From: Arcobacter nitrofigilis DSM 7299
Lineage (GTDB): Bacteria; Campylobacterota; Campylobacteria; Campylobacterales; Arcobacteraceae
Direction of reading: 5' to 3'
DNA: 64,000 nucleotides
NCBI RefSeq assembly: GCF_000092245.1
Contig: NC_014166.1
Span: 1,984,001 to 2,048,000 of the forward strand
Shown: positions 28,159 to 37,891 of the stretch, in pieces
How the letters are laid out: every line of letters starts with the position of its first letter
Position numbering within the stretch: position 1 is the first letter of the stretch
Notes under the pieces: model-generated
Seen by the model: the letters and a program-made list of their open reading frames with translations, nothing else
Database searches by the model: none
Told to the model about the DNA's origin: nothing
Position numbers and translations under genes: made by a program

Positions 28159-29532
28159 TTATTCCATTGCCTTATACCAAATAGTTGAAAACTGCTCAAC
28201 TGCAACTTTCATTTCATCTTCATTAAATATAACAAATCCCATACGTATGGTATCCCAATCTCCTCCGCATGTATCTTTGGTGAAGTAAAGTTTTATTTTT
28301 TCTTTTTTAGCTAATTTTTTTAGTTTTTCTATATTTATATTTACAGTTGGATTAATAAGAATAGATAAGCCTGCTCCTTCAGCCTCTATTTTCATACTAC
28401 TACCTAGGTTTTTTATTAGCAAAGATTTCATTAGTTTATGTTTTTTTCTATTCATTGTTCTAATTCTTCGGAAATGACGTTCCCAATGCCCTTCCTTCAT
28501 AAACTTTTCCAAAATTATTTGTACCATTAAAGGTACTGTTGAAAATGATTTTGCATAATGATTATGATATAAGTCAAGTAAATGTTCAGGTAAAACCATA
28601 TAACTAATTCGTAAAGATGCAGATAATGATTTTGAAAAAGTTCCTATATATACGACTCTACCAGATTTATCTAAGCCTTGTAAAGAAGGTATTGGCCTAT
28701 TTACATAATTAAGTTCACTATCACAATCATCTTCTATGATTAATCCATCATTTTTTTCTGCCCATTCTAATAATTTATATCTATTTGATATGGGCATAGT
28801 TACACCAGTAGGATACTGATGAGATGGGGTTACATAAACTAATCTTGAATCTTGTTTTTCTAATTCATCTATTTTTATACCTTGTTTATCTATTGAAACT
28901 TTTTTTATTTCATATTTATGGGATTTAAAAGTATTTGCAGCCATAATATAACCTGGATTTTCTATAGACAAAGTATCATACTTTTCATCTAATAACTTTG
29001 CCAATAATTCCATAGAATTTGTAAATCCACAACCTATAATTATTTGGTGAGCATTACAGTTTACACCTCTTGCTTTATTAATATATTTTGCAATCTCTAT
29101 TCGTAAATTTTCTTCTCCTTGTCCATTAGGATAAGCTCCCAAATCAGTTTTTTCATCAATATATTTATTAAATAACCGTTTCCAAACTTTTATAGGAAAT
29201 GTATTTTTAGAAAGTCCAATAGGATTAAAATCATATATCCAAGTTTCTTTTTTTTCTTTTTTATTATCTAAATTTATTTTGGGCTTAAAAGTAGAAACAT
29301 TTATATCTTCTACTAAATAGCCTTTTCTAGGATAACTTTCAATATACCCCTCAACTACAAGTTGGGAATATGCATTTTCCACAGTAGTTCTGCTTAAGTT
29401 ATATATGGAACCTAATTTTCGTATAGATGGTAATTTATCACCTACTTTGTAGTTTTCAATAATATCTTTTTTTAGTTCTTCATATAATTGTATATGTAAA
29501 GGAGTTTTCATTGTTTGATTTATTATATACAA
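28159..29532 (-). CDS. MocR/PdxR-type GntR regulator with aminotransferase domain
   Basis: A 457-residue protein with an N-terminal GntR winged helix (residues about 8-75, SIRKLGSIYNLSRTTVENAY) fused to a fold-type I aminotransferase domain (about 115-450). The PLP lysine is in IGTFSKSLSASLR, and IIEDDCDSEL carries the conserved Asp. MocR proteins sense PLP or amino acids; PdxR controls vitamin B6 genes, but no pdxS/pdxT is near. It is divergent from the rhodanese-like gene at 29641, which may be its target (inference). Confidence 0.88.
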   Translation of the reverse strand: MYIINQTMKTPLHIQLYEELKKDIIENYKVGDKLPSIRKLGSIYNLSRTTVENAYSQLVVEGYIESYPRKGYLVEDINVSTFKPKINLDNKKEKKETWIYDFNPIGLSKNTFPIKVWKRLFNKYIDEKTDLGAYPNGQGEENLRIEIAKYINKARGVNCNAHQIIIGCGFTNSMELLAKLLDEKYDTLSIENPGYIMAANTFKSHKYEIKKVSIDKQGIKIDELEKQDSRLVYVTPSHQYPTGVTMPISNRYKLLEWAEKNDGLIIEDDCDSELNYVNRPIPSLQGLDKSGRVVYIGTFSKSLSASLRISYMVLPEHLLDLYHNHYAKSFSTVPLMVQIILEKFMKEGHWERHFRRIRTMNRKKHKLMKSLLIKNLGSSMKIEAEGAGLSILINPTVNINIEKLKKLAKKEKIKLYFTKDTCGGDWDTIRMGFVIFNEDEMKVAVEQFSTIWYKAME

Positions 29533-29640
29533 AATCTGTCCTTGAAATTATAAATAAATTGGCTATTGATAGAAGTCCAGTTTGAAGTTAGAATAGCACA
29601 ACTTAAATTAATTTAATAATAAACTACAAAAGGATATAAA

Positions 29641-30063
29641 ATGAAAATCAAATTACTACAAGTGATATTGATGTTTTTGGCATATAATTATATGGAGGCA
29701 GATAACACATTTGCAATAAATACAAAACAAATAGAAGAGATGAGAAAAACAAATATTTTATACGTAATCGGTGTTGATGAAAAAAGCAAATGGAATGATA
29801 AAAAAGTAAAAGTAAAAAACTTTCAATCAATAGAAAAAGGATTGCTTAAATTTAAAGTTTCAGAACTAGATTTTACTACTTACAAAAAAGATACAAACTT
29901 TGTAATTTTTTCTAAAAATGATTCAACTTCAATAGAGTTTGTTCAGAAACTAAGAATTTTAGGCTTTGAAAATGTAAATTATTTAAAAAATGGAGATAAA
30001 GGTTGGAATGAAATATTAATAAATTTTAGAGGAATAAAACTTTTTTCTATGTTTCATAGTTAA
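29641..30063 (+). CDS. Exported rhodanese-like protein lacking the catalytic Cys
   Basis: A 140-residue protein with a signal-peptide-like start (KIKLLQVILMFLAYNYMEA). The mature part follows the rhodanese order, and VIFSKNDSTSIEFVQKLRIL with NYLKNGDKGWNE corresponds to the active loop and last strand. The position that should be Cys in the active loop is Ser/Lys (FSKNDST), so sulfur transfer is unlikely and it may be a binding domain. AAAGGAT lies ten bases before the ATG. A hairpin follows. Confidence 0.6.
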   Translation: MKIKLLQVILMFLAYNYMEADNTFAINTKQIEEMRKTNILYVIGVDEKSKWNDKKVKVKNFQSIEKGLLKFKVSELDFTTYKKDTNFVIFSKNDSTSIEFVQKLRILGFENVNYLKNGDKGWNEILINFRGIKLFSMFHS

Positions 30064-30069
30064 ATATGT

Positions 30070-30092
30070 ATTCCCAACTTAAAGTTGGGAAT
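30070..30092 (+). terminator. Hairpin after the rhodanese-like gene
   Basis: ATTCCCAACTT pairs with AAGTTGGGAAT, an 11-bp perfect inverted repeat with a minimal loop just after the stop codon. There is no T-run, so it may be a processing hairpin or a boundary of the duplicated segment. Confidence 0.5.
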
Positions 30093-30127
30093 GAGTGCAA
30101 AATTCTTTGTAATTTTACCAATATAAT
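30091..30127 (+). pseudogene. Remnant of a histidine kinase 3' end (33-bp repeat copy B)
   Basis: ATG AGT GCA AAA TTC TTT GTA ATT TTA CCA ATA TAA reads MSAKFFVILPI-stop, matching the last residues (GAKFFIILPI) of the kinase at 26651-28147. At DNA level 32 of 33 bases of 30095-30127 match 28116-28148. No more of the kinase is present upstream, so this is a leftover of a duplication, or of an insertion that split or copied the gene end. Confidence 0.65.
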
Positions 30128-30142
30128 TTTTAGTATCAGTAT

Positions 30143-30427
30143 TTAACTTTTATAAATCTTTTGTTCTTCCTTGTATATTCGTGATACATGAATCAAACTA
30201 GCAAGTTTGATTAAAGGTTTTATCAAAAACTGTGCACTTCCAACTATAAAAAACCAAGTACCACTGTACATAAGTGACTCATATAAAAAGAAACAACTTC
30301 CAACTAAAAACCAAATTGCAATAAATAAATCATTTATAGCACCGAATACCTCATAACGACGCTGAAGTTCAATATGACGACTTCCTATATCTAAATCTAA
30401 TTCATTATTTTTTTCATAAAAAATCAT
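30143..30427 (-). CDS. YrhK-domain membrane protein
   Basis: A 94-residue protein with two hydrophobic helices (about 30-48 and 54-72). RRYEVFGAINDLFIAIWFLV followed by GTWFFIVGSAQFLIKPLIKL is the YrhK domain pattern. The function is unknown. It stands alone, with RBS GGAG close to the ATG. Confidence 0.75.
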   Translation of the reverse strand: MIFYEKNNELDLDIGSRHIELQRRYEVFGAINDLFIAIWFLVGSCFFLYESLMYSGTWFFIVGSAQFLIKPLIKLASLIHVSRIYKEEQKIYKS

Positions 30428-30500
30428 AAAGCTCCTTCAAATAATACCTACATAATATACATTATATGAAAAAACTCTAATAAAGAGGTAAGAGAAAAAT

Positions 30501-31064
30501 TTAAACTAATGTTTTCTCTTCTTCCAAAGAAAGATAACGCCACTTACCAATTTCTAGATCAAGTTTAAAATTTCCTATACTGATTCGGTTCAAGGTTAAG
30601 ACTTTCAAGGGTGTTCCAAATTTCGGATCTTTTAGTGCTCCAAAAAGCCTACGGATATGCCGATTCTTTCCTTCTTCAAGCTCAACTAAGAGTTTTGTTT
30701 TAGCTCCACCAATACCTACTTTTACAACTTTTGCCTTTAATAGACCATAAATACTCTCCACTCCCTTACTAGCTTGAATAATATGTTCATCAGTAACAAA
30801 ACCCCTAACCCAAACTTCATATACCTTAATACAATTGCCAGGTTTGGTTAAAATATCACCAATTTTACCATTAGTTGTAAATAACAAAAGCCCCTTAGAC
30901 TCCAAATCAAGACGCCCTATTGGCATCCAGCCTTCATGAAAAGCCCAATCAGGTAATAAATCATAAACCGTCTTTCTGCCTAGGTCATCAGTTCGAGTAA
31001 CCAAATATCCCTTGGGCTTATTAAGTACTAATAATATTTTAGAATTATTTGCTGTAATATTCAT
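30501..31064 (-). CDS. rRNA pseudouridine synthase, RsuA/RluE-type
   Basis: A 187-residue enzyme that converts a uridine in rRNA to pseudouridine. The catalytic motif GRLDLESKGLLLFT (Asp52) is intact, as are LNKPKGYLVT at the start and EGKNRHIRRLFGAL near the end, the family's motif III. There is no S4 domain, and the length fits RluE-like enzymes that act on 23S rRNA. The exact site is not certain from sequence alone. Confidence 0.85.
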   Translation of the reverse strand: MNITANNSKILLVLNKPKGYLVTRTDDLGRKTVYDLLPDWAFHEGWMPIGRLDLESKGLLLFTTNGKIGDILTKPGNCIKVYEVWVRGFVTDEHIIQASKGVESIYGLLKAKVVKVGIGGAKTKLLVELEEGKNRHIRRLFGALKDPKFGTPLKVLTLNRISIGNFKLDLEIGKWRYLSLEEEKTLV

Positions 31065-31204
31065 CAGGTATATCCTTTAGGTATTTTGATAAGCCCTAAA
31101 TTAAGATTTTGCAAATAAACTTTAATTGTGAGATTCTCTATTTTAAAATATTTGTTGACATTATAGCCATTAAAGTAGCAATGACAGGAAAATAAAATCT
31201 TCTT

Positions 31205-31774
31205 TTATAATTGATTAGTATTTTGCCCTTGAAGTTTTAAAAGTAAATAATTTAATTGTTCCAGATAAGCTACTTTATTATAATTAGTTGAGTCAGAATT
31301 CATAAAACCATGGAGATAGTCTACTTTTGAAGTTTTTACATTTTCTTTTTTACATAAGTCAGATTGCAATTGTAAGACATCAAAATGAGTCTCCATTTTA
31401 GGAAAGATTAACTCCACTTCAAATAAAGGATTTACCTCTTTAAAATTTCTAATTTGAGAACCATAATAACAGATTCCACAGCTAATATTTTTAACTAATG
31501 GATTTGCAGATAATTTCCAAATAACAGAAGCCCCAACACTAAAGCCAATCAAAGTAGTATCTAAAGAGATAGATGTAGATATTTCCAATAATTTAGACAA
31601 ATACTTATCAAGTCCTACCTTATCCATAAAATAAGAATAGGCTTCTGCTTCATTTTTAAAGTCCATATTTTTGCTATCATATGGATCTACAATAACAGTA
31701 GTATTTAACTCTTCACCTAATTTCTCTAAAGCAGGTGTTTTGCCAAATACATCTGAAACTAAAATTATATTCAT
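31205..31774 (-). CDS. Dienelactone hydrolase-like alpha/beta hydrolase
   Basis: A 189-residue alpha/beta hydrolase. The nucleophile elbow is IGFSVGASV (G-x-S-x-G), and a His in DYLHGFMN near residue 160 completes a likely triad, as in DLH-family proteins. Ser, not Cys, is the nucleophile. The substrate is unknown. It lies 15 bp downstream of a small membrane protein gene on the same strand. Confidence 0.68.
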   Translation of the reverse strand: MNIILVSDVFGKTPALEKLGEELNTTVIVDPYDSKNMDFKNEAEAYSYFMDKVGLDKYLSKLLEISTSISLDTTLIGFSVGASVIWKLSANPLVKNISCGICYYGSQIRNFKEVNPLFEVELIFPKMETHFDVLQLQSDLCKKENVKTSKVDYLHGFMNSDSTNYNKVAYLEQLNYLLLKLQGQNTNQL

Positions 31775-31789
31775 AAAGCTCTACTTTAT

Positions 31790-32284
31790 TTATTTTAATA
31801 TATATTTTGACTTTATTGTTACAATACTTCGAGATACAAATATTCCACATAAAATTCCATATAATAAACTAATAATAGCAATAAATTCTATTTCACTAGC
31901 AATAGGTAATTTTCTTGCAATAACAACTGCAACAAAATATTTAATAAAAAAAATGATTAATATAAGAATCATTGGTATCCAACTACCAGGAATATTAAAG
32001 CTATCGTCAGATTTATTATATTTGACATTTTTTGGAAAAGAGAGTTTTAATCCTATAACTAAAGATATAACTCCACCAATAAAATATAATATTAATGCAT
32101 ACTTTATTGTTCCAAAAGCAGAATAAATGCCAGATATTGATAATAAAATTATAACAATAGGCAAAATTAAAATTCTATTTAATTTTTTTCTTCTATCTTT
32201 TGTTTGAGAATAACCTAAAACAACTAATCCTATAAATAATATAAAAACCCAGTTTGGTGTATGTTTAATTATTTCAACTATCAC
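31790..32284 (-). CDS. Four-to-five-helix membrane protein
   Basis: A 164-residue protein with five hydrophobic segments and a short basic loop (QTKDRRKKLNR). The start NWVFILFIGLVVLGYSQ followed by LPIVIILLSISGIYSAFG resembles a family of small uncharacterised inner-membrane proteins (I recall the label DUF6622, not certain). It is packed 10 bp behind the TSUP transporter. Confidence 0.6.
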   Translation of the reverse strand: MIVEIIKHTPNWVFILFIGLVVLGYSQTKDRRKKLNRILILPIVIILLSISGIYSAFGTIKYALILYFIGGVISLVIGLKLSFPKNVKYNKSDDSFNIPGSWIPMILILIIFFIKYFVAVVIARKLPIASEIEFIAIISLLYGILCGIFVSRSIVTIKSKYILK

Positions 32285-32294
32285 ATTTTTCCTT

Positions 32295-33095
32295 TTATAA
32301 TACAGATATTATCATCTTAATACTCAAGATTACGGCTAAAACTCCAAAAACTTTTTTAAGCTTTTGGGTGGGAAGTATAGATGCATATTTTACACCTAAA
32401 GGAACAGTAAAAATACTACTAATTGCCACTATTATTACAGCTGGCATATAAATATAACCGATGATATAATTTTGTAAATCACTATTACCAAAACCATTGA
32501 TTGCATAGCCAATAGTACCAGATATGGCAATAGGAAAACCAACAGCTGCTGAAGTACCAATAGCCCGTTTCATGTCAAAATTTTGGTGTACCAAATAAGG
32601 AACAGTTAACGACCCTCCTCCAATTGAAACTAAAGCTGAAATCGCTCCAATTAAAGTTCCAGTAAATATATTTCCTACTTTTCCATGTGGAGTTGGGTTT
32701 GATTCATAATGGGGCTTACTAAACATCTTAAAAGCGACATAACTCATAAATACTCCAAAAAACAGTGCCAAATAAACACCTTTAAGATAAGAGGCTAAAA
32801 AAGTTGCACTAAATGTTCCTACCAAAACTCCTCCAGCTATTTTAAGAGCCATAGATGTTTCGATATTATCTTTTTTATAATGGGCACGCATACTTGAAAA
32901 TGAGGTAAAAATAATTGTTGCCATTGAAGTTCCCAATGCCAAATGCATGATTTTTTCATGTTCAAACCCTTGCATGGCAAATAAAATAGTAAATATAGGT
33001 ACCATAATACCTCCACCACCAACACCTAATAATCCAGCTAAAAATCCAACTAATAGTCCTAAGGCAACATAATCAATTAAAAATATTACACTCAT
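32295..33095 (-). CDS. TSUP-family permease (TauE/SafE)
   Basis: A 266-residue inner-membrane transporter with about eight helices. GFLAGLLGVGGGGIMVP and the second-half repeat GALSALVSIGGGSLTVPYLV-type motif (here ISALVSIGGGSLTVPYLV) are the duplicated glycine-rich signatures of the sulfite exporter family. It probably exports a small sulfur or organic anion. It is the first gene of a three-gene minus-strand run. Confidence 0.87.
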   Translation of the reverse strand: MSVIFLIDYVALGLLVGFLAGLLGVGGGGIMVPIFTILFAMQGFEHEKIMHLALGTSMATIIFTSFSSMRAHYKKDNIETSMALKIAGGVLVGTFSATFLASYLKGVYLALFFGVFMSYVAFKMFSKPHYESNPTPHGKVGNIFTGTLIGAISALVSIGGGSLTVPYLVHQNFDMKRAIGTSAAVGFPIAISGTIGYAINGFGNSDLQNYIIGYIYMPAVIIVAISSIFTVPLGVKYASILPTQKLKKVFGVLAVILSIKMIISVL

Positions 33096-33220
33096 ATTTT
33101 TCCTTATTTTTTATCATAATTTTATAATATATATACAAATTAATGTACAAGAAAAGTTACATTAGATATTGGAATTCTTGGGACACTAAAGTATAAGTCT
33201 ACTTGGATTAAAAATTCCAC

Positions 33221-34219
33221 TTATAAATCTCCTCCATTACGAATACATCGAACATAATTATAAGCATTTTTTAAATCACTATATCCATCTCCATTATCAA
33301 AGTATATACTCCAAGCACGTTCACCGTTATTATTATTTGAAGTGATGCTCCAATACCAATTAGAACTGACATTTTTCAATTTATTTTTTTGAGTAGAAAG
33401 ATATTTTAATTCGTCTTTTGTAGGTAATCTCCAATCTTTAAAATTAGCAAGAGTTAAATTTTTACAATAAGTTATAGCTGTATCACCAATTGTATTGAGA
33501 TAGTTTTTAGCATCATAGTTTACTTTTGTTAACCATGGTTTTTTAGTTTCTAATACTGCATTATTATCTTGCCACATTAATTTTTGTTTTTTATCTATAT
33601 AAATACTCTCTTTCCTCTGTCTTTCTATTCTTTCTCTTTGAAGCTTCTCTCTTTTTATTCTTTCTTTTTCCAATTTTTCTTTGGCTATTTTATCTTTTTG
33701 AGCCTCAATATCAAAATCTAAAATAATCTCTTCTTTTACATCTTTATATATTTCAATTTTTATACTTTTATCTAAAAAGTTATCAGCACTTATATCAACT
33801 TTATAAGTTCCACTGGGAACTCTAGTATTAGATTCATATTCTTTACCATTTAAGAGTATTTTTGCCTTAGGTACATTAACAATTAATGTTATGAAATATG
33901 TTGGTTCTGTTTCTATCTCATCTAGATTAACCCACACATCACTTTTTAGATTATTATTCTTTGTTTTAGCAAGTCGAGCATAATTCTCTTTAATATCAAC
34001 AATATCATACTCTTCTGCTCTTTTTAGGACTTGTAAAACTTTTTTATCTTTTCCATAATCATCATAAGCATTTACATCGTCTTTTATATAGATTTTTTTA
34101 GTAATATTATATTTATTTAACATAACTTGTAACTCTTTTTGATGAGGCAAACAAGCACTCATAATAAACATCATAAAAATAGATAAAAAGAGTTGCACAA
34201 TATTTTTTCTTTCTTTCAC
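33221..34219 (-). CDS. Lipoprotein with SH3-like, PEGA and DUF1566 domains
   Basis: About 332 residues. A lipoprotein signal ends in MSACLPH. An SH3-like part follows (VNAYDDYGKDKKVLQVL...VWVNLDE), then a PEGA repeat (VPKAKILLNGKEYESNTRVPSG-type, about 140-200), a K/E/R-rich coiled stalk (about 205-240) and a C-terminal Lcl/DUF1566 domain (KLMWQDNN, DWRLPTKDEL, YVRCIRNG). It is anchored in a membrane with a surface- or envelope-binding role that is inferred. I prefer the GTG start at 34219 (GGAG eight bases upstream) over a GTG at 34237. Confidence 0.75.
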   Translation of the reverse strand: MKERKNIVQLFLSIFMMFIMSACLPHQKELQVMLNKYNITKKIYIKDDVNAYDDYGKDKKVLQVLKRAEEYDIVDIKENYARLAKTKNNNLKSDVWVNLDEIETEPTYFITLIVNVPKAKILLNGKEYESNTRVPSGTYKVDISADNFLDKSIKIEIYKDVKEEIILDFDIEAQKDKIAKEKLEKERIKREKLQRERIERQRKESIYIDKKQKLMWQDNNAVLETKKPWLTKVNYDAKNYLNTIGDTAITYCKNLTLANFKDWRLPTKDELKYLSTQKNKLKNVSSNWYWSITSNNNNGERAWSIYFDNGDGYSDLKNAYNYVRCIRNGGDL

Positions 34220-34401
34220 AATAAAATCTCCATTCACATTTTCAACATTATAAATTTTTAAAAGATTAAGTTCGAAATTATAGCAGATATAAATTAATCA
34301 GCTATTATTGCATATCAGATTCATAAGCTAATAAGTAGCAATATTTTTATACAATTCTTATCTTATAAAAGCTATCAATTATCATAATACAAAGGATAAA
34401 T

Positions 34402-36927
34402 TTGAGATATATTATATTTAGTATTATCATTGCAGTCTTATTTCAAATATTTTTTTGGATTTCGCATAATACTTTAGTCTCACTAATTGAATCACCATCA
34501 AAAAAAGTTGAATCACTCTCGTACACCCCATACTATGGATATGAAAAAAAAGTTTTATCACCTAAACAAATAGAAAATGATTTAAATATATTAGCCCCCA
34601 TTACAAAAAAAATCCGAACTTACTCTTCAATAGATGCAGAGATTATTTTAGAAGCCACAGCGCAAACAATAATACCTATTGATTTAGGTATTTGGTTAAG
34701 TGGTGATTTTAAACAAAATGACATAGAAATTCAAAAAGCTTTAAAGTTACTCAAAAAATACCCAGATAGAATTGAAAATATTATAGTAGGAAATGAAGTT
34801 CTACTAAGAAAAGACTTAAATAAAAATGAACTCTTTGCCTATATTGACTACATAAGAGAGTTTACTGATAAACCAATCACTAGTGCTGAGACTTGGGATA
34901 TTTGGGAAAAAACTCAAGATTTATCTAATCATGTTGATTTTATAACAATACATATCTTGCCATATTGGGAAGAAGTACCTATAAAGAAATTTACAAGTTT
35001 TGTTATGGACAGATACAATAAAATTCAAAATCTTTTTCCAAATAAAAAAATATATATTGGAGAGATAGGTTGGCCAAGTAATGGTTATAATAATGTTAAT
35101 GCTGTACCTAATTTAAAAAATCAAGCGACAGCAATAAGAGAATTTATAAATCTTGCTAAAAACAATGCTTGGTCTTATAATATTATTGAAGCCTTTGATC
35201 AGCCTTGGAAAGGTTATGCAGAGGGAAATATAGGACAATATTGGGGGATATTTGATGCAGATAGAAATTTAAAATTTAAATTAGTCGGGGATATAGAATT
35301 AAATCAATTTTGGTTTTATCAAATGATTGCTGCAATTATAATAGGGTCTTTATTAACAATTTTAGGACTAAGAAATAAAAAGTTAAATATGTATCATGCT
35401 TTAGCTTATGCTATTGTAGCTCAAGGCATGGCAGTGGGTATTGTGATGGCATTTATGTATCCTTTCATCAATTATATGAATTTTGGGATGTGGGGAATGT
35501 GGGGAATAGGAACATTTTTAATGATACCTCTTGTCATTATGACCCTTACAAAAGCAAATGAACTATTTAAATCTTCAATTGGAACAGCTCCTACAAGACT
35601 ACTTCCCCTTAATTTAACATCTGATAATATCCCTTTTGTTTCTATTCATGTACCAGCATATAAAGAGCAACCTCATGCCTTAGCTGAAACTTTAAAAGCT
35701 CTATCTAAGCTACAATATCCAAACTATGAAGTTCTCGTAATAATTAATAATACACCAGAAGAGTTCTATTGGAAACCAATTGAAAAACTATGTAAAGAGT
35801 TAGGTGATAAATTTATATTTATGAACATAACTTGTACAGGCTTTAAAGCTGGGGCATTAAATAAAGCCTTAGAACAAACAAACAAAGAGGCTGAAATCAT
35901 AGCAGTAATCGATGCAGATTATGTGGTTGAACCTGCTTGGCTAGTTGATTTAGTTCCTTTATTTGATGATCCTAAGGTTGCAATTGTACAAGCCCCACAA
36001 GATCATAGAGATGGGGATGAATCCATAATAAAAACCGCAATGAATGAAGAATATGCAGGTTTCTTTGATATTGGAATGATTGATAGAAATGAAGAAAATG
36101 CTATAGTTGTACATGGAACAATGGTTATGGTTAGATTAAGTGCAATGTTGGAAGTTGGAGGTTGGGGAACAGATACCATAGTAGAAGATAGTGAGTTAGG
36201 TCTTAGACTATTTGAAGCAGGTTATATCGCACACTATACAAATAAAAGATATGGTTATGGTCTTCTTCCTGATACTTTTGAAGCATTTAAAACTCAAAGA
36301 CATCGATGGGCTTATGGAGCTATACAAATTCTAAAAAAACATTGGAGAGAGTTTAAACCTTCATCTAATAAATTAACTTCCAGTCAAAAGAAAAAGTTTA
36401 TTACCGGATGGATTTTTTGGCTAAGTGATGCCATGGGACCAATAATGGCTGTTATGAATCTTATTTGGGTTCCTGTTATTGTTTTTGTTGGAGTTACAAT
36501 TCCTACAATTCCACTAACAGTACCAATTATTACAGCATTTTTAGTGAATGTTTTACATACTTTTATTTTATATAGGATGAAAGTAAAAGCTAGTTTTAAA
36601 GAGACTTTTTTAAGTTCAATTGCCTCTATGAGTCTGCAGCTTATTATTTTTAAAGCAGTCTGGGATGGATTTGTAAAAGATGGATTACCTTTTACAAGAA
36701 CCCAAAAAGGTGGTAAATCTAAAAAAAGTAAAAACCCAATAAAGTATGAAACTATTTTATGTTTATTATTATTAATCTCTTTTTTTACCTTAATTTTCAT
36801 AAATAAAACAAAAATTATTGAAATTTATGTATTCGCTATAACTATATTTATTCAAAGTATTCCCTATATCTCAGCAATTATTATGAGATATTTAGAACTA
36901 TACTCTATCAAAAATCAAAAGATTTAG
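34402..36927 (+). CDS. GH17-like / GT2 fusion, putative beta-glucan synthase
   Basis: An 841-residue membrane protein. TM1 (about 4-22) is followed by a periplasmic glycoside hydrolase 17-like domain (about 35-290) with likely acid/base Glu132 in GNEVLLRKD and nucleophile Glu221 in GEIGWPSNG. Four helices lead to a processive GT2 domain (about 410-650) with VPAYKEQ, DADYVVEP, EDSELGLRLFEAGY and QRHRWAYG (QxxRW), then more helices. The arrangement resembles rhizobial NdvB/NdvC beta-1,3/1,6-glucan enzymes. The start is TTG with AAAGGA upstream. Confidence 0.82.
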   Translation: MRYIIFSIIIAVLFQIFFWISHNTLVSLIESPSKKVESLSYTPYYGYEKKVLSPKQIENDLNILAPITKKIRTYSSIDAEIILEATAQTIIPIDLGIWLSGDFKQNDIEIQKALKLLKKYPDRIENIIVGNEVLLRKDLNKNELFAYIDYIREFTDKPITSAETWDIWEKTQDLSNHVDFITIHILPYWEEVPIKKFTSFVMDRYNKIQNLFPNKKIYIGEIGWPSNGYNNVNAVPNLKNQATAIREFINLAKNNAWSYNIIEAFDQPWKGYAEGNIGQYWGIFDADRNLKFKLVGDIELNQFWFYQMIAAIIIGSLLTILGLRNKKLNMYHALAYAIVAQGMAVGIVMAFMYPFINYMNFGMWGMWGIGTFLMIPLVIMTLTKANELFKSSIGTAPTRLLPLNLTSDNIPFVSIHVPAYKEQPHALAETLKALSKLQYPNYEVLVIINNTPEEFYWKPIEKLCKELGDKFIFMNITCTGFKAGALNKALEQTNKEAEIIAVIDADYVVEPAWLVDLVPLFDDPKVAIVQAPQDHRDGDESIIKTAMNEEYAGFFDIGMIDRNEENAIVVHGTMVMVRLSAMLEVGGWGTDTIVEDSELGLRLFEAGYIAHYTNKRYGYGLLPDTFEAFKTQRHRWAYGAIQILKKHWREFKPSSNKLTSSQKKKFITGWIFWLSDAMGPIMAVMNLIWVPVIVFVGVTIPTIPLTVPIITAFLVNVLHTFILYRMKVKASFKETFLSSIASMSLQLIIFKAVWDGFVKDGLPFTRTQKGGKSKKSKNPIKYETILCLLLLISFFTLIFINKTKIIEIYVFAITIFIQSIPYISAIIMRYLELYSIKNQKI

Positions 36928-36943
36928 AAATATAAAATAAAAG

Positions 36944-36963
36944 TTGTTATTATATAATAACAA
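36944..36963. terminator. Palindromic terminator between convergent genes
   Basis: TTGTTATTATATAATAACAA is a perfect 20-bp palindrome with flanking AAAA and TTTCTACTTT, lying between the glucan synthase and the convergent EamA gene. Confidence 0.6.
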
Positions 36964-36971
36964 TTTCTACT

Positions 36972-37817
36972 TTATTTACTAATTCTCAATAATCCAGCAC
37001 CAATAAGTGTTGTTATTGAAGCAAATAATTTCATTAAATCTAATCTCTCTTTTAATACAAAAACACCTAGTAAAAGTGCAAAAACAATACTTGTCTCTCT
37101 TAAAGCAGTAACTACAGGAATTGGTGCCATAGTAAATGACCAAATAACTAAAGAATAGCCTGTAAATGATGCTAATCCACCAGTTAATGCTAGTTTATAA
37201 TTATTTACAATAACAATTTTTACAGTATTTGGTTTTTTAAATAAAATCACAATAATAAAAATAATTGCATTTAAAATAGAAAGACAAGCATAAAAACCAA
37301 TAGCACTATCAGAAACACGAGCACCCAAACCATCTACAAGAGAATATGATGCGATGAAAATACCAGTAACCACAGCCAAAATAGCTGCACGATAATTTCT
37401 CAATCCATCACTCTTTCTAACTAATACAAGACTCATAATACCCGTACAAATTACAATAATAGCAGTTATTTCTATCTGTGAGAGATGATTTCCTAAAAAA
37501 AGTACAGATACAGTTGCTACAATCAAAGGTGATATTCCACGAGCCAATGGATAAACTTGACTTAAATCACCAATACGATAAGAATTAAGTAAAAATAACT
37601 GATAACCAGTATGTAGTAAGGCTCCAGCAATTATGTAATTAAGAGATTCAATATTAGGCAAGGGCACAAAAAATAGTGCAAGAAAAGCAAAAGGTACATG
37701 ACCTAATACCACAGCAGACATACTTATAAGTTTGTCGCTATTTTGTTTAACTAAAAAATTCCAACTAGCATGTAATAATGCAGCAAAAAGAACAACAAAC
37801 ATAACAGTAAGAGACAT
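36972..37817 (-). CDS. EamA/DMT-family transporter
   Basis: A 281-residue inner-membrane protein with ten helices and two EamA halves. LFAALLHASWNFLVKQNSDK is the typical start of this sub-branch (S-W-N in helix 1), and APIPVVTALRETSIVFALLLG is the corresponding helix 8-9 block. The substrate is unknown. It has a single-gene transcript. Confidence 0.85.
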   Translation of the reverse strand: MSLTVMFVVLFAALLHASWNFLVKQNSDKLISMSAVVLGHVPFAFLALFFVPLPNIESLNYIIAGALLHTGYQLFLLNSYRIGDLSQVYPLARGISPLIVATVSVLFLGNHLSQIEITAIIVICTGIMSLVLVRKSDGLRNYRAAILAVVTGIFIASYSLVDGLGARVSDSAIGFYACLSILNAIIFIIVILFKKPNTVKIVIVNNYKLALTGGLASFTGYSLVIWSFTMAPIPVVTALRETSIVFALLLGVFVLKERLDLMKLFASITTLIGAGLLRISK

Positions 37818-37891
37818 GATTCAACCTTTTATTAATATATAAAATTGTATAGAAATATTACTAAATAGTTAGTATTTAAAATTTGTTTTCT

